NCBI GenBank assembly: GCA_030700125.1 | Contig: JAUYKE010000014.1 | Coordinates: forward strand, 1-33,189 | Reading direction: 5' to 3' | Length of the DNA: 33,189 nt | Source: Candidatus Colwelliibacteriota bacterium | GTDB lineage: Bacteria > Patescibacteriota > Minisyncoccia > UBA6257 > Colwellbacteraceae | In this document: positions 1-8,892 of the stretch, piece by piece | Layout: each line of letters begins with the position of its first letter | Numbering within the stretch: position 1 is the first letter of the stretch | The notes under the pieces: model-generated | What the model was told of the DNA's origin: nothing | Database searches by the model: none | The model's input: only the letters and a program-made list of their open reading frames with translations | Translations under genes and position numbers: made by a program

Positions 1-230
1 CCTGTACTACCAGTATCGGCTGGGGTGGAAAAGCGAGCGGTGACGGGGCTTTCATGGGTCCTGGTGGGAGTTCGGCCGCCTACTACCAGAGTGGGCCGGA
101 AGTGCCTACGGCGATAAGCAATCTTTATCATAACAACAAACGCTATTTCCGATACAGGGTGGTTATAGAGAAAGATGGGGCGGCAACAACGCCGGTCGTC
201 CAGTATATTATTATCAACTGGTCACCATAG
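1..230 (+). CDS. C-terminal fragment of a secreted/surface protein (5' truncated by window edge)
   Basis: Open frame from position 3 to TAG at 228-230; translation ends ...NNKRYFRYRVVIEKDGAATTPVVQYIIINWSP, typical of C-terminal beta-rich surface protein tails. Confidence 0.55.
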   Translation, partial: CTTSIGWGGKASGDGAFMGPGGSSAAYYQSGPEVPTAISNLYHNNKRYFRYRVVIEKDGAATTPVVQYIIINWSP

Positions 231-339
231 GAAATTTAAAAATCAAAAATCAAAAATAAAAATGACAAAGTGCAAATTTAAAGATTTTATACTTTTAAGC
301 TGTCATTTTCCATTTTAATATTTACATTTTCAATTGAAG

Positions 340-777
340 ATGAGATATAAGGCGAAAATTTGGATAAGGCAAAAATCAGGAGCAGTAACCTTACCTGTCT
401 TTTTACTAATCACACTTATTGTTACTGAGCTTGCGCTTGCCGGATTAGTAACGGCTAATGCTCTTAATAATACTTTGTTTGGCGAGCGGTTGGCGATTGA
501 AGCATCGCAGGCCGCCAGAGCCGGCGTCCAGGATGCCATTATGAGGGTCATTCGAAGCTGTCCCCTTAGTAATTGTTCTCCCAGCAGTTACTCTCTTTCA
601 GTGGGTTCAAGGAGTTCGTCCACTGTATCAATTTCCCGAGATGTAGTTTCAGGTAATATAACTATCAATTCAACCGGATCGTCTTTTACTCGCAAGAAAA
701 AAATGGAAGCAATTTTGGGGGTTGATCAAACTACCGGTAAGGTGCAAATTCAGTCATTGAAAGAAGTAGCCTTCTAA
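340..777 (+). CDS. PilX-like pilus assembly/minor pilin protein
   Basis: N-terminal hydrophobic helix GAVTLPVFLLITLIVTELALAGLVTANAL followed by ...EASQAARAGVQDAIMRVIR, resembling PilX-type proteins; ATG at 340 preferred over TTG at 334. Confidence 0.55.
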   Translation: MRYKAKIWIRQKSGAVTLPVFLLITLIVTELALAGLVTANALNNTLFGERLAIEASQAARAGVQDAIMRVIRSCPLSNCSPSSYSLSVGSRSSSTVSISRDVVSGNITINSTGSSFTRKKKMEAILGVDQTTGKVQIQSLKEVAF

Positions 778-779
778 TA

Positions 780-2240
780 ATGAAAATTATAAAACGGTTG
801 TTAGTTTTGATCTCGCCCCAGCCACCTCTTGTCGGATTGGAAGTCAGCGATTCAACTATTCGCTTAGGTGGCGGACGGGACAATTCCAAGCAGGTTTCCT
901 TGCACCTGCCGCCGGGAATTATTGAGGGAGGTCGGCTAAAAAACCGTGATGGATTTAAGGCAGTCCTTAGAGAACTCTACCGAAGACTTCCTCCAAAAAT
1001 TAGAAAACATTTGAATGTAGTCTTAACTATTCCGGCGAATGATGTTTTTATTCAAACATTTACTCTGCCGCCGCAAGTTTCCGGCAATCTAGAAGAGGCA
1101 GCCGAACTTAATCTGCAGATGGTCTCGCCTCTTAATTTAAAACAATCCTACTATGACTGGCAAAGAATGGGCGGGAGCGACCCGGCCGGCAAGACAATTG
1201 AGCTTTTGGGCGCCTTCGTCCTGCGGGAAATTGTCGATGGATTTGTCCAAGCTCTCGAAGAAACTGATTTCAACGTTGCGGCGGTTGAGTTTACGAGTTT
1301 AAGTCTAATTCGGGAGTTGAAACGTCAAGGACGGATAGAGTCCGGGCAATCTCACTTGGTAGTTGAGGTAAAACCGGAAGGAATAACTTTTATCTTGACT
1401 CGCAATAGTCAGCTTCTTTTTCACTCTTTTACTCCTTGGGGTACTATTGCGGGAGAAGGGGGAGCGATAGTAACGAAGGATTTTATAAATGCTCTTACCG
1501 ATGAGGTAAACACTATTTCTAATTTTTATGGTGCTCATTGGGGAGGGGCAGTTAGTAATCTCATCTTTATTACTTCCCGCGACTTTCAGAGTGAAATTAA
1601 AGAAGCCCTAGGAGATAGGCCTTTGACTTTTTTTGATCCCGAAGAGTTAAATAGCGCCGCCGGAGCCGCTTCCCGCTCCCTCCTTCAAGAAACGAAAGAG
1701 ATAAGTCTTCTCGGGGCAAGCTACTTGGAAATCTTCAAACAGAACCAGATTCTAAGTTTTGTCAGTCTGTGGCGGAGCATTCTTATTGCCGCTACGAGCT
1801 TCCTGCTTTTACTCTCTATCGGTGCGGACTTATTTCTCCGTCAATTAGCCCGAGAGACAGAAGCGGCAACCACTCTAAGTCTTAACCAGCCGAGCCATAA
1901 AGAACTTGCTGAATTAGAAGAGAAAGCTTCAGAATTTAACCAGTTAGTTTTTCTTATTAAGGAAATTCGGCAAGAAGAGCCGCAGGCAGGATCAGTATTA
2001 AAGTTAATTAATAATTTGGCCGGAGCGGGGATAAGAATTAGCCGAATCTCTATTCCCTCGCTTGACGGCCTAATTGCTGTTTACGGCACCACTTTTAATG
2101 AACAGTCGGCAATAGAGTTTAAAAACCGTTTGGCTAACGAGGGTAGTTTTACTGATGTTGATTTACCCCTTTCTGGAATCATGCCCGGGATTGAAGGCCA
2201 AGTGTCTTTTTCCGTCAGTTTCAAAATAAAGAACCCCTAA
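780..2240 (+). CDS. PilM-like actin-fold domain fused to TM helix and PilN-like C-terminal domain
   Basis: N-terminal PPLVGLEVSDSTIRL... PilM-like half, TM ILIAATSFLLLLSIGADLFL, then coiled coil and PilN-like C-term (LKLINNLAGAGIRISRISI...GQVSFSVSFKIKNP). Confidence 0.6.
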   Translation: MKIIKRLLVLISPQPPLVGLEVSDSTIRLGGGRDNSKQVSLHLPPGIIEGGRLKNRDGFKAVLRELYRRLPPKIRKHLNVVLTIPANDVFIQTFTLPPQVSGNLEEAAELNLQMVSPLNLKQSYYDWQRMGGSDPAGKTIELLGAFVLREIVDGFVQALEETDFNVAAVEFTSLSLIRELKRQGRIESGQSHLVVEVKPEGITFILTRNSQLLFHSFTPWGTIAGEGGAIVTKDFINALTDEVNTISNFYGAHWGGAVSNLIFITSRDFQSEIKEALGDRPLTFFDPEELNSAAGAASRSLLQETKEISLLGASYLEIFKQNQILSFVSLWRSILIAATSFLLLLSIGADLFLRQLARETEAATTLSLNQPSHKELAELEEKASEFNQLVFLIKEIRQEEPQAGSVLKLINNLAGAGIRISRISIPSLDGLIAVYGTTFNEQSAIEFKNRLANEGSFTDVDLPLSGIMPGIEGQVSFSVSFKIKNP

Positions 2241-2747
2241 CTTTCCGAATAAATTTTGGAGAATCCGTCTCTCTCCCGCCGGAATCTTTTTAAGGACTAG
2301 CTCACTCGCTTTTACTCGCCGAGCCTGCCTGCCGGCAGGCAGGGCTTTAGTGGGCCTAACACCAATTCGAAGACGATAAAATTTATTTGTCTTTAATGAT
2401 TTAATAACTGATTCGATTCCTTGATGACCGGCGGAGCCGCGACCGAATGATAATTTGAAGCTGCCTAAGGGAAGGTCGGAGTCGTCATGAACCACTAAAA
2501 TCTCCCGGGGTTTAGAATTGAAATATTTTCTGGCGTTAAGAGTTGCTCCTCCCGACTGATTCATAAAAGTTAGGGGTTTTACTAAAGTTAGCAGGTTGGT
2601 AAGTTGAAAATACTCAAAAGAGCTTCTCCTCTTAAAATTGGCCCTTTCGCTCGCTAGGTGGTCAATAAACAACCGGCCGACGTTATGATAAGTGTTTCTG
2701 TATTCCGGCCCGGGATTACCTAGGCCGATCGCAAGTTTGATTTCCAT
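2163..2747 (-). CDS. pth: Peptidyl-tRNA hydrolase
   Basis: MEIKLAIGLGNPGPEYRNTYHNVG, PLTFMNQSGGA, VVHDDSDLPLGSFKLSFGRGSAGHQGIESVIKSL signatures. Confidence 0.95.
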   Translation of the reverse strand: MEIKLAIGLGNPGPEYRNTYHNVGRLFIDHLASERANFKRRSSFEYFQLTNLLTLVKPLTFMNQSGGATLNARKYFNSKPREILVVHDDSDLPLGSFKLSFGRGSAGHQGIESVIKSLKTNKFYRLRIGVRPTKALPAGRQARRVKASELVLKKIPAGERRILQNLFGKLGVLYFETDGKRHLAFNPGHDSRKG

Positions 2748-2774
2748 CTTTTAATTGTATTAGAATGCTCCCAG

Positions 2775-3293
2775 ATGAGGCAACGTCTTTTAAGGTTTTT
2801 AGAGTTATTAGAGATCCTGGCGGTGACGGCGATTGCGGTTGGAGTAGTCGCTTTTATTGCACAGCCCTTTAGGGTTCAGGGAGCGAGCATGACGCCAAAT
2901 TTTTTCTCCGGCGACTATGTATTAGTTGATAAAGTGAGTTATCACTTCCGACCCTTAGATCGAGGAGAGGTAATCGTTTTCAGGAATCCCGAAAATGAAT
3001 CGGAATATTTCATCAAGCGAGTAGTTGGTTTGCCGGGGAAAGTAGTGAGCATCTCCGACGGCCAGGTGTATATTGACGGCAAGCTTTTGAAGGAGGGATA
3101 TCTCCCGGCGGAGACGGAATCCACCGGGGAGGCCGATTTTATTTTAGGGCCGGATGAATATTTTGTAATGGGAGATAATCGAGCCCAGAGTCGCGATTCG
3201 CGAAGCTGGGGAGCGCTCACGCGAGATAAAGTGGTGGGGCTTGTGAGATTACGTTTTTGGCCACCTGATGAGCTTGGTGTTTTTGCTTATTAA
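2775..3293 (+). CDS. lepB: Signal peptidase I
   Basis: N-terminal TM, FRVQGASMTPNF (catalytic Ser), FIKRVVGLPG (catalytic Lys), YFVMGDNRAQSRDSRSWG. Confidence 0.95.
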   Translation: MRQRLLRFLELLEILAVTAIAVGVVAFIAQPFRVQGASMTPNFFSGDYVLVDKVSYHFRPLDRGEVIVFRNPENESEYFIKRVVGLPGKVVSISDGQVYIDGKLLKEGYLPAETESTGEADFILGPDEYFVMGDNRAQSRDSRSWGALTRDKVVGLVRLRFWPPDELGVFAY

Positions 3294-3299
3294 TCCAGT

Positions 3300-4613
3300 A
3301 TGTCTAAAGAAGAATCTTCACCAAAAAAGAACGTCAAGAAAGAAGCCAAATCATTTCTTTTGCAGTCGCCAAAGGGGATGCACGATATTCTCCCTCAGGT
3401 GATGCCTTTATGGGATAAAGTAAGAGAGGAGGCGCGGCAGATCGCCGATTTTTACGGTTTTGCTAAAATCGAGACCCCTATTTTAGAAGCAGAGGAGCTC
3501 TTTCATCGGGGTACGGGCGAGACGACGGATATTGTTGAAAAAGAAATGTATATTGTTAAAACCAAGGGCGGTGATCGGCTGGCTTTGCGGCCGGAATTTA
3601 CTCCCTCAATGATTCGGGCATATCTTCAGCACGGGATGCACCGTTTGCCCCAGCCGCAGCGGTTCTATTCTACCGGACCCGTTTTTCGCCATGAGCGGCC
3701 TCAAGCCGGCCGCTACCGGCAGCACCACCAAATTAACTTTGAGATTATCGGTGGGGAGAGTAATCCTGTAAGCGACGCACAGGTAATTATCGTTTTCTAT
3801 CGCTTGATGGAAGAGCTGAAATTAAAACCACTTTTGGTCCAAATTAACAGTATTGGTTGCCGGATTTGCCGCCCTAATTACCGAAAGAAGCTGGTGGAGT
3901 ATTATCGGAGCCAGCCGGTTTGTCGAGATTGTGAAAGGCGATTGAAAATCAATCCCTTACGTCTCTTAGATTGCAAAAAAGAGAAGTGTGAGGAGTTTAA
4001 GGCGGGAGCGCCGAGCATCCTTGATAGCGTGTGCAGCTTGTGCCGGAATCACTTAAAACAGGTGCTGGAATTTTTGGAAGAAGTCAATTTACCGTATACG
4101 GTTAATCATCTCTTGGTAAGAGGGCTAGATTACTACAGCCGCACCGTTTTTGAGATTTTTCTTGAAGAGAAAGATCTGGCTTTGGCCGGCGGCGGCCGCT
4201 ACGACTATCTAGCCGAAGTTATAGGAGGTCGGCCGACAACTGCAGTTGGCGGGGCGATGGGAATTGAGCGAGTGGTGGAAATCATTAAAGAAACCCAGCC
4301 AAACGCCCTAAAGGAGAGAATTAAGCCGAAGATATTCTTGGTTCACATTGGAGATTTGGCCAAGAAAAAAAGTTTGTCTTTGACGGAAGAATTTCGGCAA
4401 AATAATATCCCGGTAATAAATGTTTTGGGTAAGGATTCTCTTTCTCAGCAATTAGAAGCTGCAGATAGGATGAATTCGCCTTTGGCCTTAATTCTGGGGC
4501 AGCGGGAGGTATATGAGAATAGTATTATTATTCGGGACATGGATAGCGGCGCTCAGGAGTCGGTGCCATTGCGCAACATAATTGAGGAGGTAAAACGAAG
4601 ACTAAAGGGATAA
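3300..4613 (+). CDS. hisS: Histidyl-tRNA synthetase
   Basis: PKGMHDILP, RPEFTPSMIRAYL, FRHERPQAGRYRQHHQINFE, RGLDYYSRTVFE, GGGRYDYL motifs. Confidence 0.95.
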   Translation: MSKEESSPKKNVKKEAKSFLLQSPKGMHDILPQVMPLWDKVREEARQIADFYGFAKIETPILEAEELFHRGTGETTDIVEKEMYIVKTKGGDRLALRPEFTPSMIRAYLQHGMHRLPQPQRFYSTGPVFRHERPQAGRYRQHHQINFEIIGGESNPVSDAQVIIVFYRLMEELKLKPLLVQINSIGCRICRPNYRKKLVEYYRSQPVCRDCERRLKINPLRLLDCKKEKCEEFKAGAPSILDSVCSLCRNHLKQVLEFLEEVNLPYTVNHLLVRGLDYYSRTVFEIFLEEKDLALAGGGRYDYLAEVIGGRPTTAVGGAMGIERVVEIIKETQPNALKERIKPKIFLVHIGDLAKKKSLSLTEEFRQNNIPVINVLGKDSLSQQLEAADRMNSPLALILGQREVYENSIIIRDMDSGAQESVPLRNIIEEVKRRLKG

Positions 4614-4615
4614 TT

Positions 4616-5038
4616 TTGATGGACTGCTTATTCTGTAAAATAGCTAGTAAGGAAATCCCAGCGGAGGTGATTTATGAAAACGGGGGAGTGGTCGCCTTTT
4701 TGGACATTAATCCTATGACTTTGGGGCACACGGTTATTATTCCCAAGAATCATGCCGAAAATATTCTTGATTTACCGGATGACGAGGTCGAGCCCACTTT
4801 CTTGGCGGTGAAGCTTGTAACGGGGATGCTCATGCGGGCTTTGAATCCAAAGGGATTTACAATTGGCGTTAATCACGGCAGAATGAGTGGTCAGACGGTT
4901 CCACACCTCCATATCCACGTGATTCCTCGCTATTCCGGCGATGGGGGTGGTTCGATTCATTCTGTGGTCAAGTATCCACCTAAAGAAGGGATAAAAGAAA
5001 CAAAAGAGAAAATTATAAAAACAAATAATGGCGATTAA
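4616..5038 (+). CDS. HIT family (Hint-like) nucleotide hydrolase
   Basis: CLFCKIASKEIPAEVIYE... and HIT motif HLHIHVIPR. Confidence 0.95.
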   Translation: MMDCLFCKIASKEIPAEVIYENGGVVAFLDINPMTLGHTVIIPKNHAENILDLPDDEVEPTFLAVKLVTGMLMRALNPKGFTIGVNHGRMSGQTVPHLHIHVIPRYSGDGGGSIHSVVKYPPKEGIKETKEKIIKTNNGD

Positions 5039-5249
5039 CGCTAAAAGGAGAGACGGAGAGTCAGCTAACTCGCTTATTTATCGTTTTACCAAAAGAGTTC
5101 AGCAGAGTGGGGTTCTAAGGGAAGCGAGGGCGAGACGATTCAATAAACGGCCGATTAATCGGAGAGGTCGTCGCGTTTCCGCGCTTCACCGAGAAAAGAA
5201 GCAAGCTGAAGTCAGGCGACTGAAGAAGCTTGGTGTTTTTTGGAAATAA
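5028..5249 (+). CDS. rpsU: 30S ribosomal protein bS21
   Basis: Small basic protein ...SLIYRFTKRVQQSGVLREARARRFNKRP...; overlaps upstream HIT gene by 11 nt. Confidence 0.85.
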   Translation: MAINAKRRDGESANSLIYRFTKRVQQSGVLREARARRFNKRPINRRGRRVSALHREKKQAEVRRLKKLGVFWK

Positions 5250-5254
5250 TAGTC

Positions 5255-5731
5255 ATGTCTTTAATTGATCAATTAAAGAAGGATTCGGAGGCGGCGTTAC
5301 GATCAGGCGACATTCTGAAGACCGAAACCCTTCGGGGGCTTTTGGCGGCGTTGCACAACAAGGAAATTGAGCTGCGAGGCAAGGGAGGGAAATCAGTTCT
5401 CCCAGCAGACAGGTTAGATGAAGAAGAGGTGATAGCGGTTTTGGGGAAAGAGGCCAAGAAAAGGAAAGAGGCCAATCAGATTTATGCTGGAGCTGGAAGA
5501 ACTGATTTAGCCGATAAGGAATTGAAGGAACTCACGTTTATCAATGCTTATTTGCCGCCGGAGCTCGGTGCCGACGAGATTGAAGTAATTGTAAGGAAGG
5601 TGGTTCACGAAGGAGTGAGGGATTTTGGCCAGGTGATGAGGGGGGTTCTTAAAGAAACAAGAGGACGAGCGGAACCGGGAACAGTAAAGGAGATTGTGGA
5701 GAGAGTACTAGAGCTAGAAAACAGAAAGTAG
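5255..5731 (+). CDS. GatB/YqeY domain-containing protein
   Basis: MSLIDQLKKDSEAALRSGDILKTETLRGLLAALHNKEIE...AYLPPELGADEIEVIV; ATG at 5255 preferred over TTG 5240. Confidence 0.9.
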   Translation: MSLIDQLKKDSEAALRSGDILKTETLRGLLAALHNKEIELRGKGGKSVLPADRLDEEEVIAVLGKEAKKRKEANQIYAGAGRTDLADKELKELTFINAYLPPELGADEIEVIVRKVVHEGVRDFGQVMRGVLKETRGRAEPGTVKEIVERVLELENRK

Positions 5732-5746
5732 AAAATAGAATCTAGA

Positions 5747-6169
5747 ATGGGGAGGAGGAATGAAGTGGTGGTGGTGGCTTTGGATAAGAGATATAAAAAG
5801 CTGGAGAAGGGCCTTATTAAGACAACCGAGAAGGCCTTCGATTTTTTAAGACAATCGGGAGTAAAAGTTGAAATTTATCTGGTAGGAACCTCCAGGATTA
5901 GAGCTCTTAATCGGCAATACAGAGGGAGGGACGAGGCGACTAATGTTCTGGCATATGAGTCGCCTGGTTTTCCGGAACCTCAATCTTCCCGTCGTTTGCT
6001 CGGTGAAATTTACCTTTGTCCGCCTTACATTAAAGGAAAGAGAGAAGATATCGGCTTTCTTTTAGTCCACGGACTGCTTCATCTCGTAGGATTTAATCAT
6101 CAAAAGGAAAGTGATAGAATGACTATGGTTCGCATGGAAAAGCAACTGATACAATGGCTCAATCGTTAA
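5747..6169 (+). CDS. ybeY: Endoribonuclease YbeY (rRNA maturation)
   Basis: LNRQYRGRDEATNVLAYE, LGEIYLCP, metal motif HGLLHLVGFNH (Asn instead of usual Asp before last His). Confidence 0.9.
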   Translation: MGRRNEVVVVALDKRYKKLEKGLIKTTEKAFDFLRQSGVKVEIYLVGTSRIRALNRQYRGRDEATNVLAYESPGFPEPQSSRRLLGEIYLCPPYIKGKREDIGFLLVHGLLHLVGFNHQKESDRMTMVRMEKQLIQWLNR

Positions 6170-7380
6170 TTCTCGGTTTAGACATCGGCTCCAGCACGGT
6201 CAAAGCAATTATTGCCGAGCCGACCTCTGGAAAGAATTTTGTTTTACATGCGGGGCTTATTCGGCAAGCACGGGGAATAAGGCGAGGCATGGTGGTTGAC
6301 ATGGATGCGACAGTGGCGGTGGTTGGCGATATCCTCCAAGAGGTTAGGCAACTCTCAAAAACGGCTCTTAAGAACGTTTATCTGCGGGTCGGCGGTTCGG
6401 ATGTGCGGGTTCAGACCTCGCGCGGGATTACAGCCGTTGCCCGAGCTAACGCCGAGATCTATAAGGACGACATCGACCGGGTAGTCCAGGCCTCGGAAGC
6501 GGTCAATCTTCCCTCCAATCGGATGGTTCTCCATACCATCAAGCAGGAGTTTATTGTCGATGGAGTGGGCGATATTCAGGATCCCCTGGGGATGGTGGGA
6601 GCGAGATTAGAGGTGATCAGCTTAATAATTGACGCATTTCAACCGGCGGTGAGGAACCTCGCAAAGTGCGTTGAACTTGCGGGGGGAAGCATCGGCACCT
6701 TAATCTTTGGTCCGACGGCCGCGGCTTCCTCCGTTTTAACTCATAATCAGAAAGAGTTAGGCGTGATAATGATTGATGTCGGTTACGGGACAACCGGAAT
6801 TGCGATTTTTGAAGAAAATAAACTTTTACACACTAAAGTCATACCTCTCGGGGCGGGACACATTACAAGCGACCTGGCTATTGCCTTAAAAATTCCGGTT
6901 GAAACCGCAGAGAAGGTGAAGCTTTCTTACGGTTATGCCGTCTCAGGTGAGGTCTCCACCAAAGATAAAATTGACTTACAGAAAATTGATAATGAAGCCA
7001 AAGGAGCACCTTCCCGAAGGTTTATTGCCGAAGTAATAGAGTCCCGATTATCGGAAATCTACGAATTGATTAATAAGGAACTTGCTTCTATCGGTAAAGA
7101 GAGACGGTTGCCGGCCGGAGCGGTCTTAACCGGCGGGGGGGCTAAAATGCCGGGGATTGTGGAGCTGGCTAAGAGAGATCTTAAGCTTGGAACTCAGATC
7201 GGTTTGCCTAATCAGGCCAACTTTGAATTCGGCTCCTCGAGCATGGTAGAATTTCTGGAATCACCGGAGTATGCTTCAGTTCTAGGGCTAATCCTCTGGA
7301 ATCGGGAAGTCCAGCCTCGACGGCAGAGGTCGGCCACTGGCCGCCCGGTGTTTAAATTTTTCAGAAACTTCCTGCCCTAG
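6154..7380 (+). CDS. ftsA: Cell division protein FtsA
   Basis: GLDIGSSTVKAIIAE, actin-like fold motifs, VLTGGGAKMPGI; directly upstream of ftsZ. Confidence 0.93.
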   Translation: MAQSLILGLDIGSSTVKAIIAEPTSGKNFVLHAGLIRQARGIRRGMVVDMDATVAVVGDILQEVRQLSKTALKNVYLRVGGSDVRVQTSRGITAVARANAEIYKDDIDRVVQASEAVNLPSNRMVLHTIKQEFIVDGVGDIQDPLGMVGARLEVISLIIDAFQPAVRNLAKCVELAGGSIGTLIFGPTAAASSVLTHNQKELGVIMIDVGYGTTGIAIFEENKLLHTKVIPLGAGHITSDLAIALKIPVETAEKVKLSYGYAVSGEVSTKDKIDLQKIDNEAKGAPSRRFIAEVIESRLSEIYELINKELASIGKERRLPAGAVLTGGGAKMPGIVELAKRDLKLGTQIGLPNQANFEFGSSSMVEFLESPEYASVLGLILWNREVQPRRQRSATGRPVFKFFRNFLP

Positions 7381-7392
7381 AAGGGCTTGTCT

Positions 7393-8769
7393 ATGGCTAG
7401 AAAGAAAAAGAAGACGACAAAGAAAATGACTAAGAAAACCTCTTCTGGGAAGGCTAAGAAAGCTTCGACTCCTAAGGGAAGCAAGCCTAAGAAAACTAAA
7501 GTAAAGAAGAAGAAGGTAAAGGAAAAGAAGCCAAGAGCTAGTAAGAAGCCGAAGATTGTTGAGAGGGTTCGTCGCCGGCGGGTAAAAAGGAATCCTGTTC
7601 GACAGTCCTCTGCTTCTCGCGGGAAGCACTTTGTTCGTATCAAGGTAGTGGGAATTGGCGGCGGGGGAGGCAATGCGGTTACCCGGATGAGAAGAGATTT
7701 CCACACTCGGGGAATTGAGTTTGTGGTAATTAATACCGATCTCCAAGATCTGGAGAGTTGCGATGCTCACCGAAAGCTTCACATCGGCCGAGCATTGACC
7801 AGAGGAATGGGCGCGGGAATGAATCCCGATTTAGGTCAGCAGGCGGCCGAGGAGAATCGCTCGGAAATTGCCGAGGCGATCCAGGAAGCGGACATGGTTT
7901 TTCTAACGGCCGGGTTTGGCGGCGGGACCGGTACCGGAGCTACGCCAGTGGTAGCTGACATTGCTAAAGAATTAGGAATTTTAACCGTGGCGGTTGTTAC
8001 CAAGCCGTTTGCTTTTGAAGGAGCGGCCAGGATGAGGATTGCCGAGGACGGACTTATGAGAATTAAGGATAAAGTGGACACTCTTTTAGTTATTCCCAAC
8101 GACCGGATTTTTAACATTATTGATAAAAACACTCCGGTAGTTAAGGCATTTGAGAAGATAGACGATATTTTGAAAAGCGCGGTTCAGGGAGTAGCCGAAA
8201 TTATTTCTGCCTCCGGATTGGTGAACGTTGATTTTGCTGACGTAAGATCCATTATGTCCGCGACTGGAATGGCGGTAATCGGTGTCGGTTATGGAGGAGG
8301 GGCAGACCGAGCAGTAAAAGCAATTGGTGAGGCGGTCAGCTCCCCGCTTTTGGATATTTCGATTGATGGTGCAAGGAGCGTGCTCTTCGGAGTGGCGGGT
8401 GGCCGCGATCTTAAAATGACCGAAATCAATGATGCAGCCAAAATCATTGCCGATTCGGTTGATCCGGAGGCAAGGATAATTTTCGGCGCTTATTACGACC
8501 GGAAACTTAAGAACGGGCAGGTAAAAGTAATTATCGTAGCTGCCGGATTTAACGGAATGGCGATGAGGCGGGAGGAACCCTTGAACTTGTTTAACTCCGA
8601 GCTTGAACCGATGGAAGAATCAGTGAATGAGGTTGGTGGAGGTAAGAGAGCCAAAATCGGCAAGGCAACAACTAATAGCCAAATTCCTAAAACTCCAGAG
8701 GAAGAAAGCGGACTAAGTGAAGACATCTGGGAGGTGCCGGCGTTTTTGAGGAGAAAAGGCAGAAAATAG
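7393..8769 (+). CDS. ftsZ: Cell division protein FtsZ with a long Lys/Arg-rich N-terminal extension
   Basis: KVVGIGGGGGNAV, FGGGTGTGATPVVA (tubulin signature), C-terminal peptide EVPAFLRRKGRK; about 75 extra basic residues at N-terminus. Confidence 0.95.
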   Translation: MARKKKKTTKKMTKKTSSGKAKKASTPKGSKPKKTKVKKKKVKEKKPRASKKPKIVERVRRRRVKRNPVRQSSASRGKHFVRIKVVGIGGGGGNAVTRMRRDFHTRGIEFVVINTDLQDLESCDAHRKLHIGRALTRGMGAGMNPDLGQQAAEENRSEIAEAIQEADMVFLTAGFGGGTGTGATPVVADIAKELGILTVAVVTKPFAFEGAARMRIAEDGLMRIKDKVDTLLVIPNDRIFNIIDKNTPVVKAFEKIDDILKSAVQGVAEIISASGLVNVDFADVRSIMSATGMAVIGVGYGGGADRAVKAIGEAVSSPLLDISIDGARSVLFGVAGGRDLKMTEINDAAKIIADSVDPEARIIFGAYYDRKLKNGQVKVIIVAAGFNGMAMRREEPLNLFNSELEPMEESVNEVGGGKRAKIGKATTNSQIPKTPEEESGLSEDIWEVPAFLRRKGRK

Positions 8770-8892
8770 GCTACGAAATATGAATTTCTTACGAACATAC
8801 AAAAAAAGCAAAAAATATTTTGCGGTCGTTCCGAACTTTTCCTCGAAAAAGAGCTCAAACTCTTAATAGTTTCTATCTTGTTGACCTATGTT

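Noticed and set aside
7288-7782. Minus-strand ORFs of 164 and 109 aa antisense to ftsA/ftsZ
   Set aside because: Shadow ORFs generated by the Lys-rich (AAG/AAA) codons of the FtsZ extension; low-complexity Phe/Leu translation with no family features.
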